NCBI GenBank assembly: GCA_002389505.1
Contig: DGPA01000022.1
Location: 42,892-82,785 of the forward strand
Direction of reading: 5' to 3'
Length of the DNA stretch: 39,894 nucleotides
Source of the DNA: Halieaceae bacterium UBA4452
GTDB lineage: Bacteria > Pseudomonadota > Gammaproteobacteria > Pseudomonadales > Halieaceae
The position numbers and the translations under genes were made by a program. The notes under the pieces were generated by a model that had not been told where the DNA came from, ran no database searches, and saw only the letters and a list, made by a program, of their open reading frames with translations. Below, piece by piece: positions 1 through 7,602 of this stretch (within the stretch, counting starts at the first letter, position 1; every line of letters starts with the position of its first letter).

Positions 1-389
1 CCCGGGCGCACGGAATCAGCTCGATCATCAATTTGACGATGCACCTCCGCTGCGTAGTATTGAAAAAACTGTCCGGAGCGTACCACTTCTCCCACGCCCT
101 CAGCACGGGTCTTACCCTCTTCGCGGGCCAATAGTTCGCCCAATTCCGCGCTCCGCTCGATGAGTTCGTTACCAACGGCCATCAGTACCTGATACCGAGT
201 CTCCAAAGGCGACTGCCCCCAGCTATCGACAGCGCGATTAGCGGCATCTATGGCGGTATCCACGTGCGCCATATCAGCCTGGGCATAGTGTCCAATCACA
301 TCGCTCGTGTCTGATGGGTTAATGTTGGCGACAGTGTCAGCGGTAGTCACCCACTGACCATCAATAAATAAGGCTAACTGCTCAGACAT
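1..389 (-). CDS. Aldehyde dehydrogenase, N-terminal part (cut by left edge)
   Basis: Reading the minus strand from an ATG at 389 gives 129 residues beginning MSEQLALFIDGQWV and running open off the left edge. The FIDGQWV start, the 'INPSDTSDVIGHYAQAD' stretch and the 'LAREEGKTRAEGVGEVVRSGQ' region are typical of the N-terminal NAD-binding half of NAD(P)-dependent aldehyde dehydrogenases. The REEGK...GEVVR...YYAAEVHR pattern is closest to what I know of alpha-ketoglutarate-semialdehyde (2,5-dioxovalerate) dehydrogenases, but the catalytic Cys and Glu lie outside the window, so the substrate is not settled. An AGGAG Shine-Dalgarno sequence lies 6 nt before the ATG. The gene is divergent from the LysR regulator at 531, the usual arrangement for a LysR target. 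Confident on family, weak on substrate. Confidence 0.85.
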   Translation of the reverse strand, partial: MSEQLALFIDGQWVTTADTVANINPSDTSDVIGHYAQADMAHVDTAIDAANRAVDSWGQSPLETRYQVLMAVGNELIERSAELGELLAREEGKTRAEGVGEVVRSGQFFQYYAAEVHRQIDDRADSVRP

Positions 390-459
390 AGGGGCTCCTT
401 TGAGGTTTGGCAAGGCAGCGTTCGGTTTTCGAACGACAGTGGCGATGCTAAGCCCAAAA

Positions 460-514
460 AATTAATAAGGAAAATTATTATTTTATATGTTTTGATAAGT
501 AAAATTTATTAATT
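460..514. promoter_or_regulatory. AT-rich divergent promoter with inverted repeat
   Basis: The 141-bp gap between the aldehyde dehydrogenase and the LysR gene contains a strikingly AT-rich block. Within it AATTAATAA at 460-468 is repeated exactly in inverted orientation (TTATTAATT) at 506-514, with 37 bp between the arms. LysR proteins normally bind imperfect dyads with a T-N11-A core in such divergent gaps, so this is a reasonable candidate for the regulator's site and for both promoters. The arms are all A/T, so chance similarity is a real possibility. Confidence 0.4.
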
Positions 515-530
515 ATCCTCAAGCGTTGCT

Positions 531-1421
531 ATGTCTGTGAAAGCCAAACCATCCCTAAAAATGCAACAACTGCGCTATGTCTTAGCAGTGGCAGACAAGG
601 GGAGTTTTCATGCCGCGGCAAAGGCGTTGCACCGCACCCAACCGGCGTTATCGTTAGGTATCAAAGAGTTAGAGCTGCGCCTAGGGGAACGTCTGTTTGA
701 AAAACACCCCTCCGCTAAGCTGACCCCCTTTGGCGAGGTCTGCCTCCCTCGCTTTAAAGAACTGGCGGGACTTCACGATCGAGTAGCCAGGGATTTAGAT
801 GATCTTGCTGGGCAGCGAGCCAGCCGCATTGAAATTGCCACCGTACCCTCTATCGCCCGTCGGTTCATGCCCAACGTCCTTAACCGTTTTATCCGGGCTT
901 ACCCTGCAATTAACATAGAGCTGCATGACGGCCCCGCCGAGTGGGTCTGTCAACTCGTGCGCACAGGTAGCATTGAGTTTGGGGTTGGATCACTGTCAGG
1001 GCCGACTGACGAGCTACACTTTGAACCACTGCTCGAAGATGCGCTCGGGGTGGTGTGCCATATCAGTCATCCCCTTGCCGATGCCAATAAACTCAACTGG
1101 CCAGACCTGATGGGTCATCAACTGCTGCGCAACGGTACTTCGCGCATGCTCGAGGATACCCCCGCTTCAGTACTACTGGCTAACAGTCGTTTTTATATTA
1201 CCGAGATGATCTCCATTATCGCCATGCTAGAGACCGGAAAAGCCTATACCACCCTGCCGCGATTAGCCTTCCAAGAAGAATATTCTTCGCTGCGTTTTAT
1301 TCCCCTCAGCAACCCCATGATTACTCGACAAATAGGGCTTATCTCTCGTGCGGGGGCATCACACTCCTCTGCTGCCGAAACCATGATGGCAGCTCTACGA
1401 GAACAATGTAGAACCGGCTAA
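531..1421 (+). CDS. LysR-family transcriptional regulator
   Basis: The 296-residue product has the LysR layout: a winged helix-turn-helix at about residues 12-70 (MQQLRYVLAVADKGSFHAAA, then RTQPALSLGIKELE and LGERLFEK) followed by a substrate-binding-like effector domain (IEIATVPSIARRFMPNVLNRF onward). Length is normal for the family. The start is an ATG about 16 nt after the AT-rich dyad; a good Shine-Dalgarno is not obvious. By position and family habit it probably controls the divergent aldehyde dehydrogenase gene at 1-389, perhaps in response to a catabolic intermediate, but the effector cannot be read from sequence. No oddities in length or frame. Confidence 0.9.
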   Translation: MSVKAKPSLKMQQLRYVLAVADKGSFHAAAKALHRTQPALSLGIKELELRLGERLFEKHPSAKLTPFGEVCLPRFKELAGLHDRVARDLDDLAGQRASRIEIATVPSIARRFMPNVLNRFIRAYPAINIELHDGPAEWVCQLVRTGSIEFGVGSLSGPTDELHFEPLLEDALGVVCHISHPLADANKLNWPDLMGHQLLRNGTSRMLEDTPASVLLANSRFYITEMISIIAMLETGKAYTTLPRLAFQEEYSSLRFIPLSNPMITRQIGLISRAGASHSSAAETMMAALREQCRTG

Positions 1422-1546
1422 CCTCGATTGACTCGCCGATCGCCGTTGCTACAAGAATGATGCTGATGCGGCTACAATTACCCCCAACGCCGATTGGATG
1501 AAGCCGGCGATGGGCATCACAACAGAGACGTTCGTGGGTATAAACA

Positions 1547-2620
1547 TTGGCAGTCACTAAGCAAACACCGCTACCGCTAGTCTTCAAAGCGGGCCCCGCC
1601 GCCATGACCTCTATCCGCGAGAATGGGCTGACGGTCGACTCGCTTACGGCTATGGCAGGTGCCGCCGGTGGTCCAAAATGGTTGGTGTTAGCCGCGCTCG
1701 ACAAACTATTATTTAGCGATTGGCTAACAGCGCGCGATAAGCCGTTGCCACTGGTAGGGTCATCAATCGGTAGCTGGCGCTTCGCTGCAGCAGCACAGGC
1801 CAACCCCGTTGCCGCTATTAACACCCTTGAGCATTTATATATTGAACAACAGTTTAGCGATCGACCCGACATCGCTGAAGTCACTGCCATGGGACGACAC
1901 ATCCTCGGGGAATTACTCGGTGATACCGGTGCCCAAGCCATTCTCGACCATCAATGGGCGCGACTTCATATCATCACTTGCCACTGCCAAGGGCGAACAT
2001 CGAGCGATCATCCATTGCGACTAGGCGCTGGATTTGCTGAGGCGTTCTTGGCCAATAGTCTGAGCCGACGCTACTTGGCACGCTACCTACACCGTCATGT
2101 GTTTGCCGATCAGCGTTATCATTTTGAGCACGCTGCCTTTCCAGGATTTCACAATCAGCTATTAGCGCTAACGGCAGATAGCCTACCTGAAGCGCTCCTC
2201 GCCAGTGGTTCAATCCCCTTTGTGCTCGAGCAAATCGCCATTAACAATGAACAGGGTTACCGAGACGGTGGGTTGATTGACTATCACATGGACTTACCCC
2301 TCGCCGCTGAGGGGGTTGTGCTCATGCCCCATTTTTCACACCGCTGTGTCACCGGTTGGCTTGACAAACATTTACGCTGGCGTAAACCCACGGCCATGGA
2401 TCATCACTTGGTTATTCATCCATCGGATGCGTGGATAGCGAGTCTGCCCAACGGTAAAATTCCAGATCGACAAGACTTCAATCGTTATCGGGGAGATTAT
2501 CAAGGTCGACTAAACGTCTGGCGGAACGTCGTCAAACGCAGTGAGGAGCTCGCTGACTGCTTTGCGTCGCGTCTTGCTCGTAACGACTGGTTGGCGCATA
2601 TTGAACCCTTGCGCCCGTAG
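1547..2620 (+). CDS. Patatin-like phospholipase family protein
   Basis: The 357-residue protein carries the parts of a patatin-like serine hydrolase: an oxyanion-type glycine-rich stretch GAAGGPKW at 38-45, the nucleophile elbow GSSIGSW (Ser73), a conserved ASGSIPF segment near 220, and the DGG motif at 240-242 that supplies the catalytic Asp. This Ser-Asp dyad family cleaves acyl esters of lipids. No signal peptide or membrane segment is visible, so it is probably cytosolic. The start is odd: the reading frame has TTG at 1547 and no ATG or GTG until ATG at 1604; the intervening residues (PLVFKAGPAAM) look like the conserved beginning of these proteins, so I prefer TTG. It lies 125 bp after the LysR gene and 101 bp before the acyl-CoA dehydrogenase pair, so co-transcription with the latter is possible but not shown. 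Physiological substrate unknown. Confidence 0.78.
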   Translation: MAVTKQTPLPLVFKAGPAAMTSIRENGLTVDSLTAMAGAAGGPKWLVLAALDKLLFSDWLTARDKPLPLVGSSIGSWRFAAAAQANPVAAINTLEHLYIEQQFSDRPDIAEVTAMGRHILGELLGDTGAQAILDHQWARLHIITCHCQGRTSSDHPLRLGAGFAEAFLANSLSRRYLARYLHRHVFADQRYHFEHAAFPGFHNQLLALTADSLPEALLASGSIPFVLEQIAINNEQGYRDGGLIDYHMDLPLAAEGVVLMPHFSHRCVTGWLDKHLRWRKPTAMDHHLVIHPSDAWIASLPNGKIPDRQDFNRYRGDYQGRLNVWRNVVKRSEELADCFASRLARNDWLAHIEPLRP

Positions 2621-2650
2621 ACACTCAGGCGTATCCAATCAAGCGGCTGC

Positions 2651-2699
2651 ACAGTGTTTGCTAAACTGTCAGGCATTTGGGCTCCGCCCGCCGGGAGCC
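2651..2699 (+). promoter_or_regulatory. Leader with inverted repeat and hairpin before acyl-CoA dehydrogenase pair
   Basis: Two small symmetric elements sit just before the ATG at 2722. ACAGT at 2651-2655 is mirrored by ACTGT at 2665-2669 with a 9-bp spacer. GGCTCC at 2680-2685 pairs with GGAGCC at 2694-2699 to make a 6-bp stem with an 8-nt loop. No T-run follows the hairpin, so it is not a standard terminator for the patatin gene. The first dyad could be an operator; the second could be a leader hairpin. Both are short. Confidence 0.25.
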
Positions 2700-2721
2700 T
2701 ACGAACAATAATGAGGGCCTT

Positions 2722-3840
2722 ATGAATTTCGAATTCTCTGAAGAGCAACTGATGCTACGGGAACAAGCCCGTGGCTTTTTACAGCAGCACTGTCCCCCCG
2801 CGACGACCCGCGCTGTTCTTGACGGTGAGCAAACCTACGATGACACCCTGTGGCAACGTGTGGCTGACATGGGCTGGATGGCCACTACTATTCCAGAGCA
2901 ATACGGCGGCTTGGGTTTAAGCCACTACGAGTTGGCGATCATTGCGGAGGAGCTGGGCCGTGCTGTGGCGCCGCTGCCCTTTTCGTCGTCCGTTTATTTA
3001 GCGACCGAAGCCATTATTTTATACGGTACGGAAGATCAAAAAGCCCGTTGGCTACCCTCGCTGGCCACCGGCGACACCATTGCCACATTTGCGTTGGCAG
3101 AGCGACCGGGACAAACCAGTGAAAGCAGCATCCAGACGCGCTATCGTGAGGGCACCCTGCATGGGCAAAAACAACCGGTCGCTGATGGGCAAATAGCCCA
3201 ACTGGTTATCACAGTAGCAAAATCGATCGACGATGAGGTACAGCTGTGTGCCTGCGAGCTTCACCAAGACACCGTTAGCCAACAGCCCTTGAGAACTCTA
3301 GATTTTTCCCGCGGTCATAGCGCCATTGACTTTACGGGGGCACAGGCAGAGCGGCTCTCGGGCACCGCTGTCACCTGGGCAAGTGTGGAGAGATTGCTAG
3401 ATCGCGCAGCTGTGCTCACCGCATGGGAACAACTAGGGCTTGCCGAGGTAGCCCTCGAGCAAGCGTGTGACTATGCCAAGCAGCGCTATGCCTTCGGCCG
3501 ACCCATCGGCTCGTTTCAGGCGATAAAACACAAACTTGCGGGCATGTATGTGAAAAATACGCTAGCTCGGAGCAATGCTTATTTTGGCGTTTGGGCGCTA
3601 GCGAGTGACAGTGAGCAACTACCCTTGGCAGCGGCCACCGCTCGAGTAGCGGCCATACAGGCGTCATTGACTGCCTCACAAGAAAATATCCAAACCCATG
3701 GCGGCGTCGGATTCACCTGGGAATATGACTGTCAGTTCTATTATCGACGGGCCAAATTACTGAGCTTGAATCTGGGCTCAGAGCGACATTGGCAGAACCG
3801 ACTGGTCGCTCACCTCCAGCACCAAACCAGCGCCGCTTGA
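2722..3840 (+). CDS. Acyl-CoA dehydrogenase family protein (subunit 1 of a pair)
   Basis: This 372-residue acyl-CoA dehydrogenase homologue begins MNFEFSEEQLMLREQARGFL. I chose the ATG at 2722 because it matches family N-termini and has GAGGG 4 nt upstream; an in-frame TTG at 2677 would add unrelated residues. The helical N-terminal domain, a degraded middle beta-domain and the C-terminal helices (RYAFGRPIGSFQAIKHKLA; THGGVGFTWEYDCQFYYRRAK) are all present. The canonical substrate/FAD loop (TEP-x-x-GSD) is replaced by AERPGQTSESS, and the C-terminus has the HGGxGFTWE type rather than the GGTxE type. Such divergent partners are known from alpha2-beta2 FadE enzymes acting on sterol side chains or bulky acyl-CoAs. 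It is followed after 52 bp by a second, more canonical acyl-CoA dehydrogenase, so a heteromeric enzyme is likely. Substrate unknown. Confidence 0.87.
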   Translation: MNFEFSEEQLMLREQARGFLQQHCPPATTRAVLDGEQTYDDTLWQRVADMGWMATTIPEQYGGLGLSHYELAIIAEELGRAVAPLPFSSSVYLATEAIILYGTEDQKARWLPSLATGDTIATFALAERPGQTSESSIQTRYREGTLHGQKQPVADGQIAQLVITVAKSIDDEVQLCACELHQDTVSQQPLRTLDFSRGHSAIDFTGAQAERLSGTAVTWASVERLLDRAAVLTAWEQLGLAEVALEQACDYAKQRYAFGRPIGSFQAIKHKLAGMYVKNTLARSNAYFGVWALASDSEQLPLAAATARVAAIQASLTASQENIQTHGGVGFTWEYDCQFYYRRAKLLSLNLGSERHWQNRLVAHLQHQTSAA

Positions 3841-3892
3841 TACCCTTCCACACTGACCCAAAGCGTTAATAGAACAGTAGAGGACATAAACT

Positions 3893-5098
3893 ATGGACTT
3901 CAATGACACACCTGAAGAAGCCCTCTTTCGCAATAAAGCGGCTCAATGGCTGGCGGATAATCAACTCACAGATGCGGACACGCAAGGCTTATCCCGCCTG
4001 CAAATTGCCAAGCTTTGGCAAAAACGCAAGTACGATGCAGGCTGGGCCTGCATTGGTTGGGATCGCGCATTTGGTGGCCGCGGCGCCTCTGCCATCGAGC
4101 GCGTTATCTGGGGTCAAGAAGAAGATCGATACAACGTACCCTCGCGTTTTTTCGTGATCGGTCAGGGCATGATTGGCCCGACCATTATGGCGTGGAGTAC
4201 GCCAGAGCTGTGCGAGCGATTTCTGCCAACGCTCGCCAGTGGCGAAGAAGTATGGTGTCAGTTGTTTTCAGAGCCTGCTGGAGGCTCTGATCTGGCAGCC
4301 TTGCGGACAAAAGCTGAGCCCGATGGCGAGGACTGGATTTTAAACGGTCAGAAAGTATGGACGTCCGGTGCCCATTACGCGGATTTTGGTCTCATTGTTA
4401 CCCGAACCGATACGAGGGTGCCAAAACATCGCGGTTTAACGGTATTCATGGTCGATATGCATGCGCCTGGGGTCGATATAAAACCCATTAAACAACTCAA
4501 TGGCGATTCCGATTTCAATGAAGTGTATTTCAACGACGTCCGGGTTCCCGATAGCTTTCGACTGGGTGATGTCGGTCAAGGCTGGCAGGTGTCGCTGACA
4601 ACCCTGATGAACGAGCGATTAGCCATTGGCGGTGGTGGTGGCGGAGCCGACGTTACATTGGCATTAGATATTGCCAGCACTGTTGACATTGATGGCCGTC
4701 CAGCGATAGAAGACAGCGCTGTACGCGCCAAGATTGCCAACTACCATGTCCTCGAGGCAGGCCTTAAATACAATGGCTACCGAGCGCTCAGTGCGCTCTC
4801 CCGAGGGGAGCTACCCGGCCCCGAAAACTCCATAGGCAAGCTCGTGGGCGCACCAAAACTGCAGTCAATCGCCTCATTTTGTATGGACTTACTGGAGGAG
4901 CACGGCCCACTGTGGGACGATGAGCAACCGTTATTTAACGGCGTAGCCCAGGGTTCCTATATGGGTGCTCCCGGGTTACGTATCGCCGGTGGCACCGACG
5001 AAATCATGACCAATATCATTGCCGAGCGTGTACTGGAACTACCCCAAGATCCCCGAGCTGACAAAGGTATGCCTTTCAGTGATATCCCGACCGGCTAA
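3893..5098 (+). CDS. Acyl-CoA dehydrogenase (subunit 2 of a pair)
   Basis: The 401-residue product is a complete acyl-CoA dehydrogenase, an FAD enzyme that introduces the alpha,beta double bond in acyl-CoA and passes electrons to ETF. Visible signatures are LFSEPAGGSDLAALRTKA (FAD/substrate loop), LNGQKVWTSGAHYADFGLIVTRT (middle domain), RGLTVFMVDMHAPGVDIKPI, FNEVYFNDVRVPD and the C-terminal GGTDEIMTNIIAERVL (FAD-adenine contact). The start ATG is preceded by AGAGGA. A glycine run at about residues 244-249 (IGGGGGGAD) is unusual but in frame. It lies 52 bp behind the divergent homologue ending at 3840, with the same orientation, and probably forms one enzyme with it. A stable G/C hairpin follows the stop codon. 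Confidence 0.92.
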   Translation: MDFNDTPEEALFRNKAAQWLADNQLTDADTQGLSRLQIAKLWQKRKYDAGWACIGWDRAFGGRGASAIERVIWGQEEDRYNVPSRFFVIGQGMIGPTIMAWSTPELCERFLPTLASGEEVWCQLFSEPAGGSDLAALRTKAEPDGEDWILNGQKVWTSGAHYADFGLIVTRTDTRVPKHRGLTVFMVDMHAPGVDIKPIKQLNGDSDFNEVYFNDVRVPDSFRLGDVGQGWQVSLTTLMNERLAIGGGGGGADVTLALDIASTVDIDGRPAIEDSAVRAKIANYHVLEAGLKYNGYRALSALSRGELPGPENSIGKLVGAPKLQSIASFCMDLLEEHGPLWDDEQPLFNGVAQGSYMGAPGLRIAGGTDEIMTNIIAERVLELPQDPRADKGMPFSDIPTG

Positions 5099-5108
5099 CG
5101 TGACCCGC

Positions 5109-5125
5109 CGGCGCGTAGCGCGCCG
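5109..5125. terminator. GC-rich hairpin between convergent genes
   Basis: CGGCGCG at 5109-5115 pairs perfectly with CGCGCCG at 5119-5125 around a 3-nt TAG loop, 11 bp after the acyl-CoA dehydrogenase stop and 38 bp before the end of the convergent kynU gene. It may block or stabilise transcripts from both sides, but neither strand shows a T-run next to it, so it is not a textbook intrinsic terminator. Confidence 0.4.
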
Positions 5126-5162
5126 CATCAAACAGACGTCACGCTACCCCTTTGATTGTGTC

Positions 5163-6389
5163 TTAAGTCACCCTAGGGCGGTGCTGGAAGCGGGGGTCGC
5201 GATAACCCTGGGTTCGCAGGATACCTTCTAGCTCTCTTACTGCTCTAGACACATCCTGAAAACTGTTATAAAGCGGCGAAAAACCAAAACGAACGATATC
5301 GGGTTCACGATAATCGACAATCACGCCTTGGGCTATTAAGGCCTGACTAACCGGAAATCCCTGCGCTAATCGCAGGCTAATCTGAGAGCCTCGTTGCTCT
5401 GCTTGGCGAGGTGTTACGCAGTCGATATCAGCAGTGCTCGGGTCTTGCGCCAGGCAAGCAAAAAAATAGTCGCTTAACGCTAAACTTTTTTCTCGCAGTG
5501 CTGCAACGGTGACCGTTTTAAACACTGACAATGCTGCCTCTACGGCGGTCATCGCCAATACACTCTGAGTGCCGGTCAAGAATCGTCGAATGCCGCCAGC
5601 GGGTCGATAGCTAGATTCAAAGGCGAAAAGATCTGCATGCCCCATCCAGCCAGGAAGTACATTTGCTGCGTGTTGATGTCTCTCGGCAACATAGAGAAAA
5701 CCCGGGGACCCAGGTCCGCCGTTGAGAAATTTATAGGTGCAGCCCACAGCCATATCGACCTGTAAATCCGACAGATTAGTGTTGACGACGCCAGCGCTGT
5801 GAGCCAAATCCCACACCACAAGCGCACCGTTTTTCTGGGCTAACGCGGTAATGCCCGCCATATCGCGAAGAGTACCGGTCCTAAAATCTACGTGGGACAG
5901 AGAAATCACCGCCACCTCAGAGAGATCAGTGTCACGCAATCTGTCTACCGATACTGACTCAATCTGGCATCGGTTCGGGCCTAATAATTGCGCCAATCCC
6001 TCAGCTATATAATTATCTGTTGGGAAATGTCCAGCTTCGGTAATCATTTTGCGCCGCGGTGCATTGAGTTCTAGGGCAGCGGCTAGGGCTTTAAATAAAT
6101 TGATAGACAGATTGTCGCAGCAGATAACTTCTCCAGGGCGGGCGCCTAGAATACCGCCCAAGGCCTCTCCGACGCGGAGTGGCATATCAATCCAAGCATG
6201 ATTATTCCAGCCGTCAATGAGGTCGGTACCCCATTGATTTTCCGTGACATCACGAAGCTGCTCTTTGACTGCATGGCTCAGAGCACCCAGTGAATTACCA
6301 TCGAGATAGGTTCGATCAGAGGGCAGGTCATAGTATTCGCGAAGAAAGCGCAGCGCATCTTCGCTATCCAATTGCTCAGCGGTTTTCAT
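5163..6389 (-). CDS. kynU: Kynureninase
   Basis: The 408-residue protein is a PLP-dependent fold-type I enzyme that splits L-kynurenine to anthranilate and L-alanine. It begins with the family's early TYLDGNSLGAL motif (28-36), has WGTDLIDGWNNHAWID, the FPTDNYIAEGL stretch, WDLAHSAG (Asp194, His197), and the PLP-lysine segment CTYKFLNGGPG (Lys220). The length is close to the usual ~415 residues. Its ATG at 6389 lies inside the end of the upstream alpha/beta hydrolase gene (14-bp overlap, 6376-6389), implying translational coupling in one mRNA. No tryptophan dioxygenase is present in the window, so the first pathway step must be encoded elsewhere. Very confident on identity. Confidence 0.96.
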   Translation of the reverse strand: MKTAEQLDSEDALRFLREYYDLPSDRTYLDGNSLGALSHAVKEQLRDVTENQWGTDLIDGWNNHAWIDMPLRVGEALGGILGARPGEVICCDNLSINLFKALAAALELNAPRRKMITEAGHFPTDNYIAEGLAQLLGPNRCQIESVSVDRLRDTDLSEVAVISLSHVDFRTGTLRDMAGITALAQKNGALVVWDLAHSAGVVNTNLSDLQVDMAVGCTYKFLNGGPGSPGFLYVAERHQHAANVLPGWMGHADLFAFESSYRPAGGIRRFLTGTQSVLAMTAVEAALSVFKTVTVAALREKSLALSDYFFACLAQDPSTADIDCVTPRQAEQRGSQISLRLAQGFPVSQALIAQGVIVDYREPDIVRFGFSPLYNSFQDVSRAVRELEGILRTQGYRDPRFQHRPRVT

Positions 6390-7320
6390 TGGTCAGCACA
6401 TCGTCAATGGCGAGTTTGAGAGCGCCAAACGCTTCACTTGCCGGGTGAATGAGATCAAAGTGACCAGCGCCCGTTATTGTGACTATGTCCTGAGCCTCGA
6501 ATCCATCGAGCTGATCAGCACCGACAATAGGATCTTCGCTGCCCCATAGTAGGCGCACCGGTGACATCAGTTTTTTTGGCACGACCGATGCCTGTTGGTA
6601 TTTGAGCAACAAGTCTTCGGCCGCACCTCCCATCAATGCTGCCACCATCTCTGGACAAGACCCGTTTTGCTGCCCATAAGAAACCAGATTGGTAATGGCT
6701 GCCAACCCGACGACGCCACTCACAGCCAGCGAAGAATCTTGAGCCGCCAACAGAACCAGATGGCCGCCGGCAGAATGGCCCACGGCAATCAGTGGGCCCG
6801 CTATATAATCGTGCACCACGGTGATTGCCAGACGGATATCGTCATAGGTACCAGGCCACCCACCGCCCAGATCACCGACCCGGCGGTATTCGGGCAGCCA
6901 CACCGCATAGCCTTCTGATGCTAACGCAGTCGCCAGCGATGTCAGGTGCTCTCGCGAATAGTGGTTAGACCAACAGCCTCCGTGAACTAATAACACGTTG
7001 GCTTTTAGCGTGGCCCTAGCCCCATAAAAAGCTAGCGTTTGCAGCTGACTTGGGCCATAGCTAATCGTTTTATCGGGATCAACCGTTGGTAATGACAAGA
7101 TGGATTCAAACGAGCTGCCATAAGGGACACCCTGCGCTTGCACCTCCAGGGCATGCAGGGAATCCTCACTAACGTCGATACCGTCTTGTACGATAGGCTT
7201 GTCTGACGCGGCGGCGGTAATAGCAAACACACAAGCATGGCTAAGAAAAACTGTCCTCAGCCAATGTCGGGGAGCACCGATAGCCGGCTCATTGATAAAA
7301 TAGGGAAGCAGCTTCTTCAT
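6376..7320 (-). CDS. Alpha/beta hydrolase, probable kynurenine formamidase (AFMID type)
   Basis: This 314-residue alpha/beta hydrolase has the oxyanion motif HGGCW at 113-117, nucleophile elbow GHSAGGH (Ser183), a likely acid Asp263 (GSEDPIVGAD) and His287 (GAGHFD). The HGGxW variant is characteristic of the AFMID/formamidase and related esterase group. Overlap with kynU supports hydrolysis of N-formylkynurenine to kynurenine. The odd part is the N-terminus: a basic start, then a hydrophobic run (TVFLSHACVFAITAAA) ending before SDKP, which looks like a secretion signal, whereas KynU has none. The start may be ATG 7320 or the GTG directly before it (7323); neither has a good Shine-Dalgarno, and no other Met occurs early, so a wrong start does not easily explain the leader. 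A general exported esterase is the alternative. Confidence 0.75.
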   Translation of the reverse strand: MKKLLPYFINEPAIGAPRHWLRTVFLSHACVFAITAAASDKPIVQDGIDVSEDSLHALEVQAQGVPYGSSFESILSLPTVDPDKTISYGPSQLQTLAFYGARATLKANVLLVHGGCWSNHYSREHLTSLATALASEGYAVWLPEYRRVGDLGGGWPGTYDDIRLAITVVHDYIAGPLIAVGHSAGGHLVLLAAQDSSLAVSGVVGLAAITNLVSYGQQNGSCPEMVAALMGGAAEDLLLKYQQASVVPKKLMSPVRLLWGSEDPIVGADQLDGFEAQDIVTITGAGHFDLIHPASEAFGALKLAIDDVLTNENR

Positions 7321-7602
7321 CACGGCACTAGTGTGCCAGATTACGCGTTGTCAGGTTAGTCCGTTTACTGACTAATGATCTAGCCGATACCTCTGCAGAC
7401 CTCCTCTACCCCCCGCGCCACCGGAAGGATCAGGGCCTTTGTCAGAGCACATTGCCTTCGAAACACGTTGTTCAAGAACAGGTCCCGGGGCAGTAAAACC
7501 GTCGCGATTCGATGCGGCTCTGATAAGCTAATGCCCGGGCGCTGATGTTATCGGGAAAAGTGATACCGTGGGCGGGTATTCGTAACGAGAGTTCAACTAT
7601 TT
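7321..7602. promoter_or_regulatory. Divergent intergenic region with TGTTC-AA-GAACA palindrome
   Basis: This 282-bp gap separates the minus-strand hydrolase-kynU operon from bciA and must hold promoters for both. A perfect dyad TGTTC-AA-GAACA lies at 7469-7480. It fits neither the gammaproteobacterial LexA box (CTGT-N8-ACAG) nor the PpsR/CrtJ site (TGT-N12-ACA), and no second copy is seen. I found no TGT-N12-ACA or FNR-type site, so there is no visible sign of classical photosynthesis-gene control. No plausible small gene is seen. Confidence 0.35.

Noticed and set aside
1339..1941. 200-residue minus-strand frame
   Set aside because: Antisense to the ends of the LysR and patatin-like genes; no recognisable motif and low-complexity Ser/Ala composition.
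2677..2721. TTG start extending the first acyl-CoA dehydrogenase
   Set aside because: Added residues are unrelated to the family and the ATG at 2722 has a Shine-Dalgarno sequence.
7321..7602. PpsR/CrtJ (TGT-N12-ACA) control of bciA
   Set aside because: I checked each TGT in the gap and none has ACA 12 bp further on.
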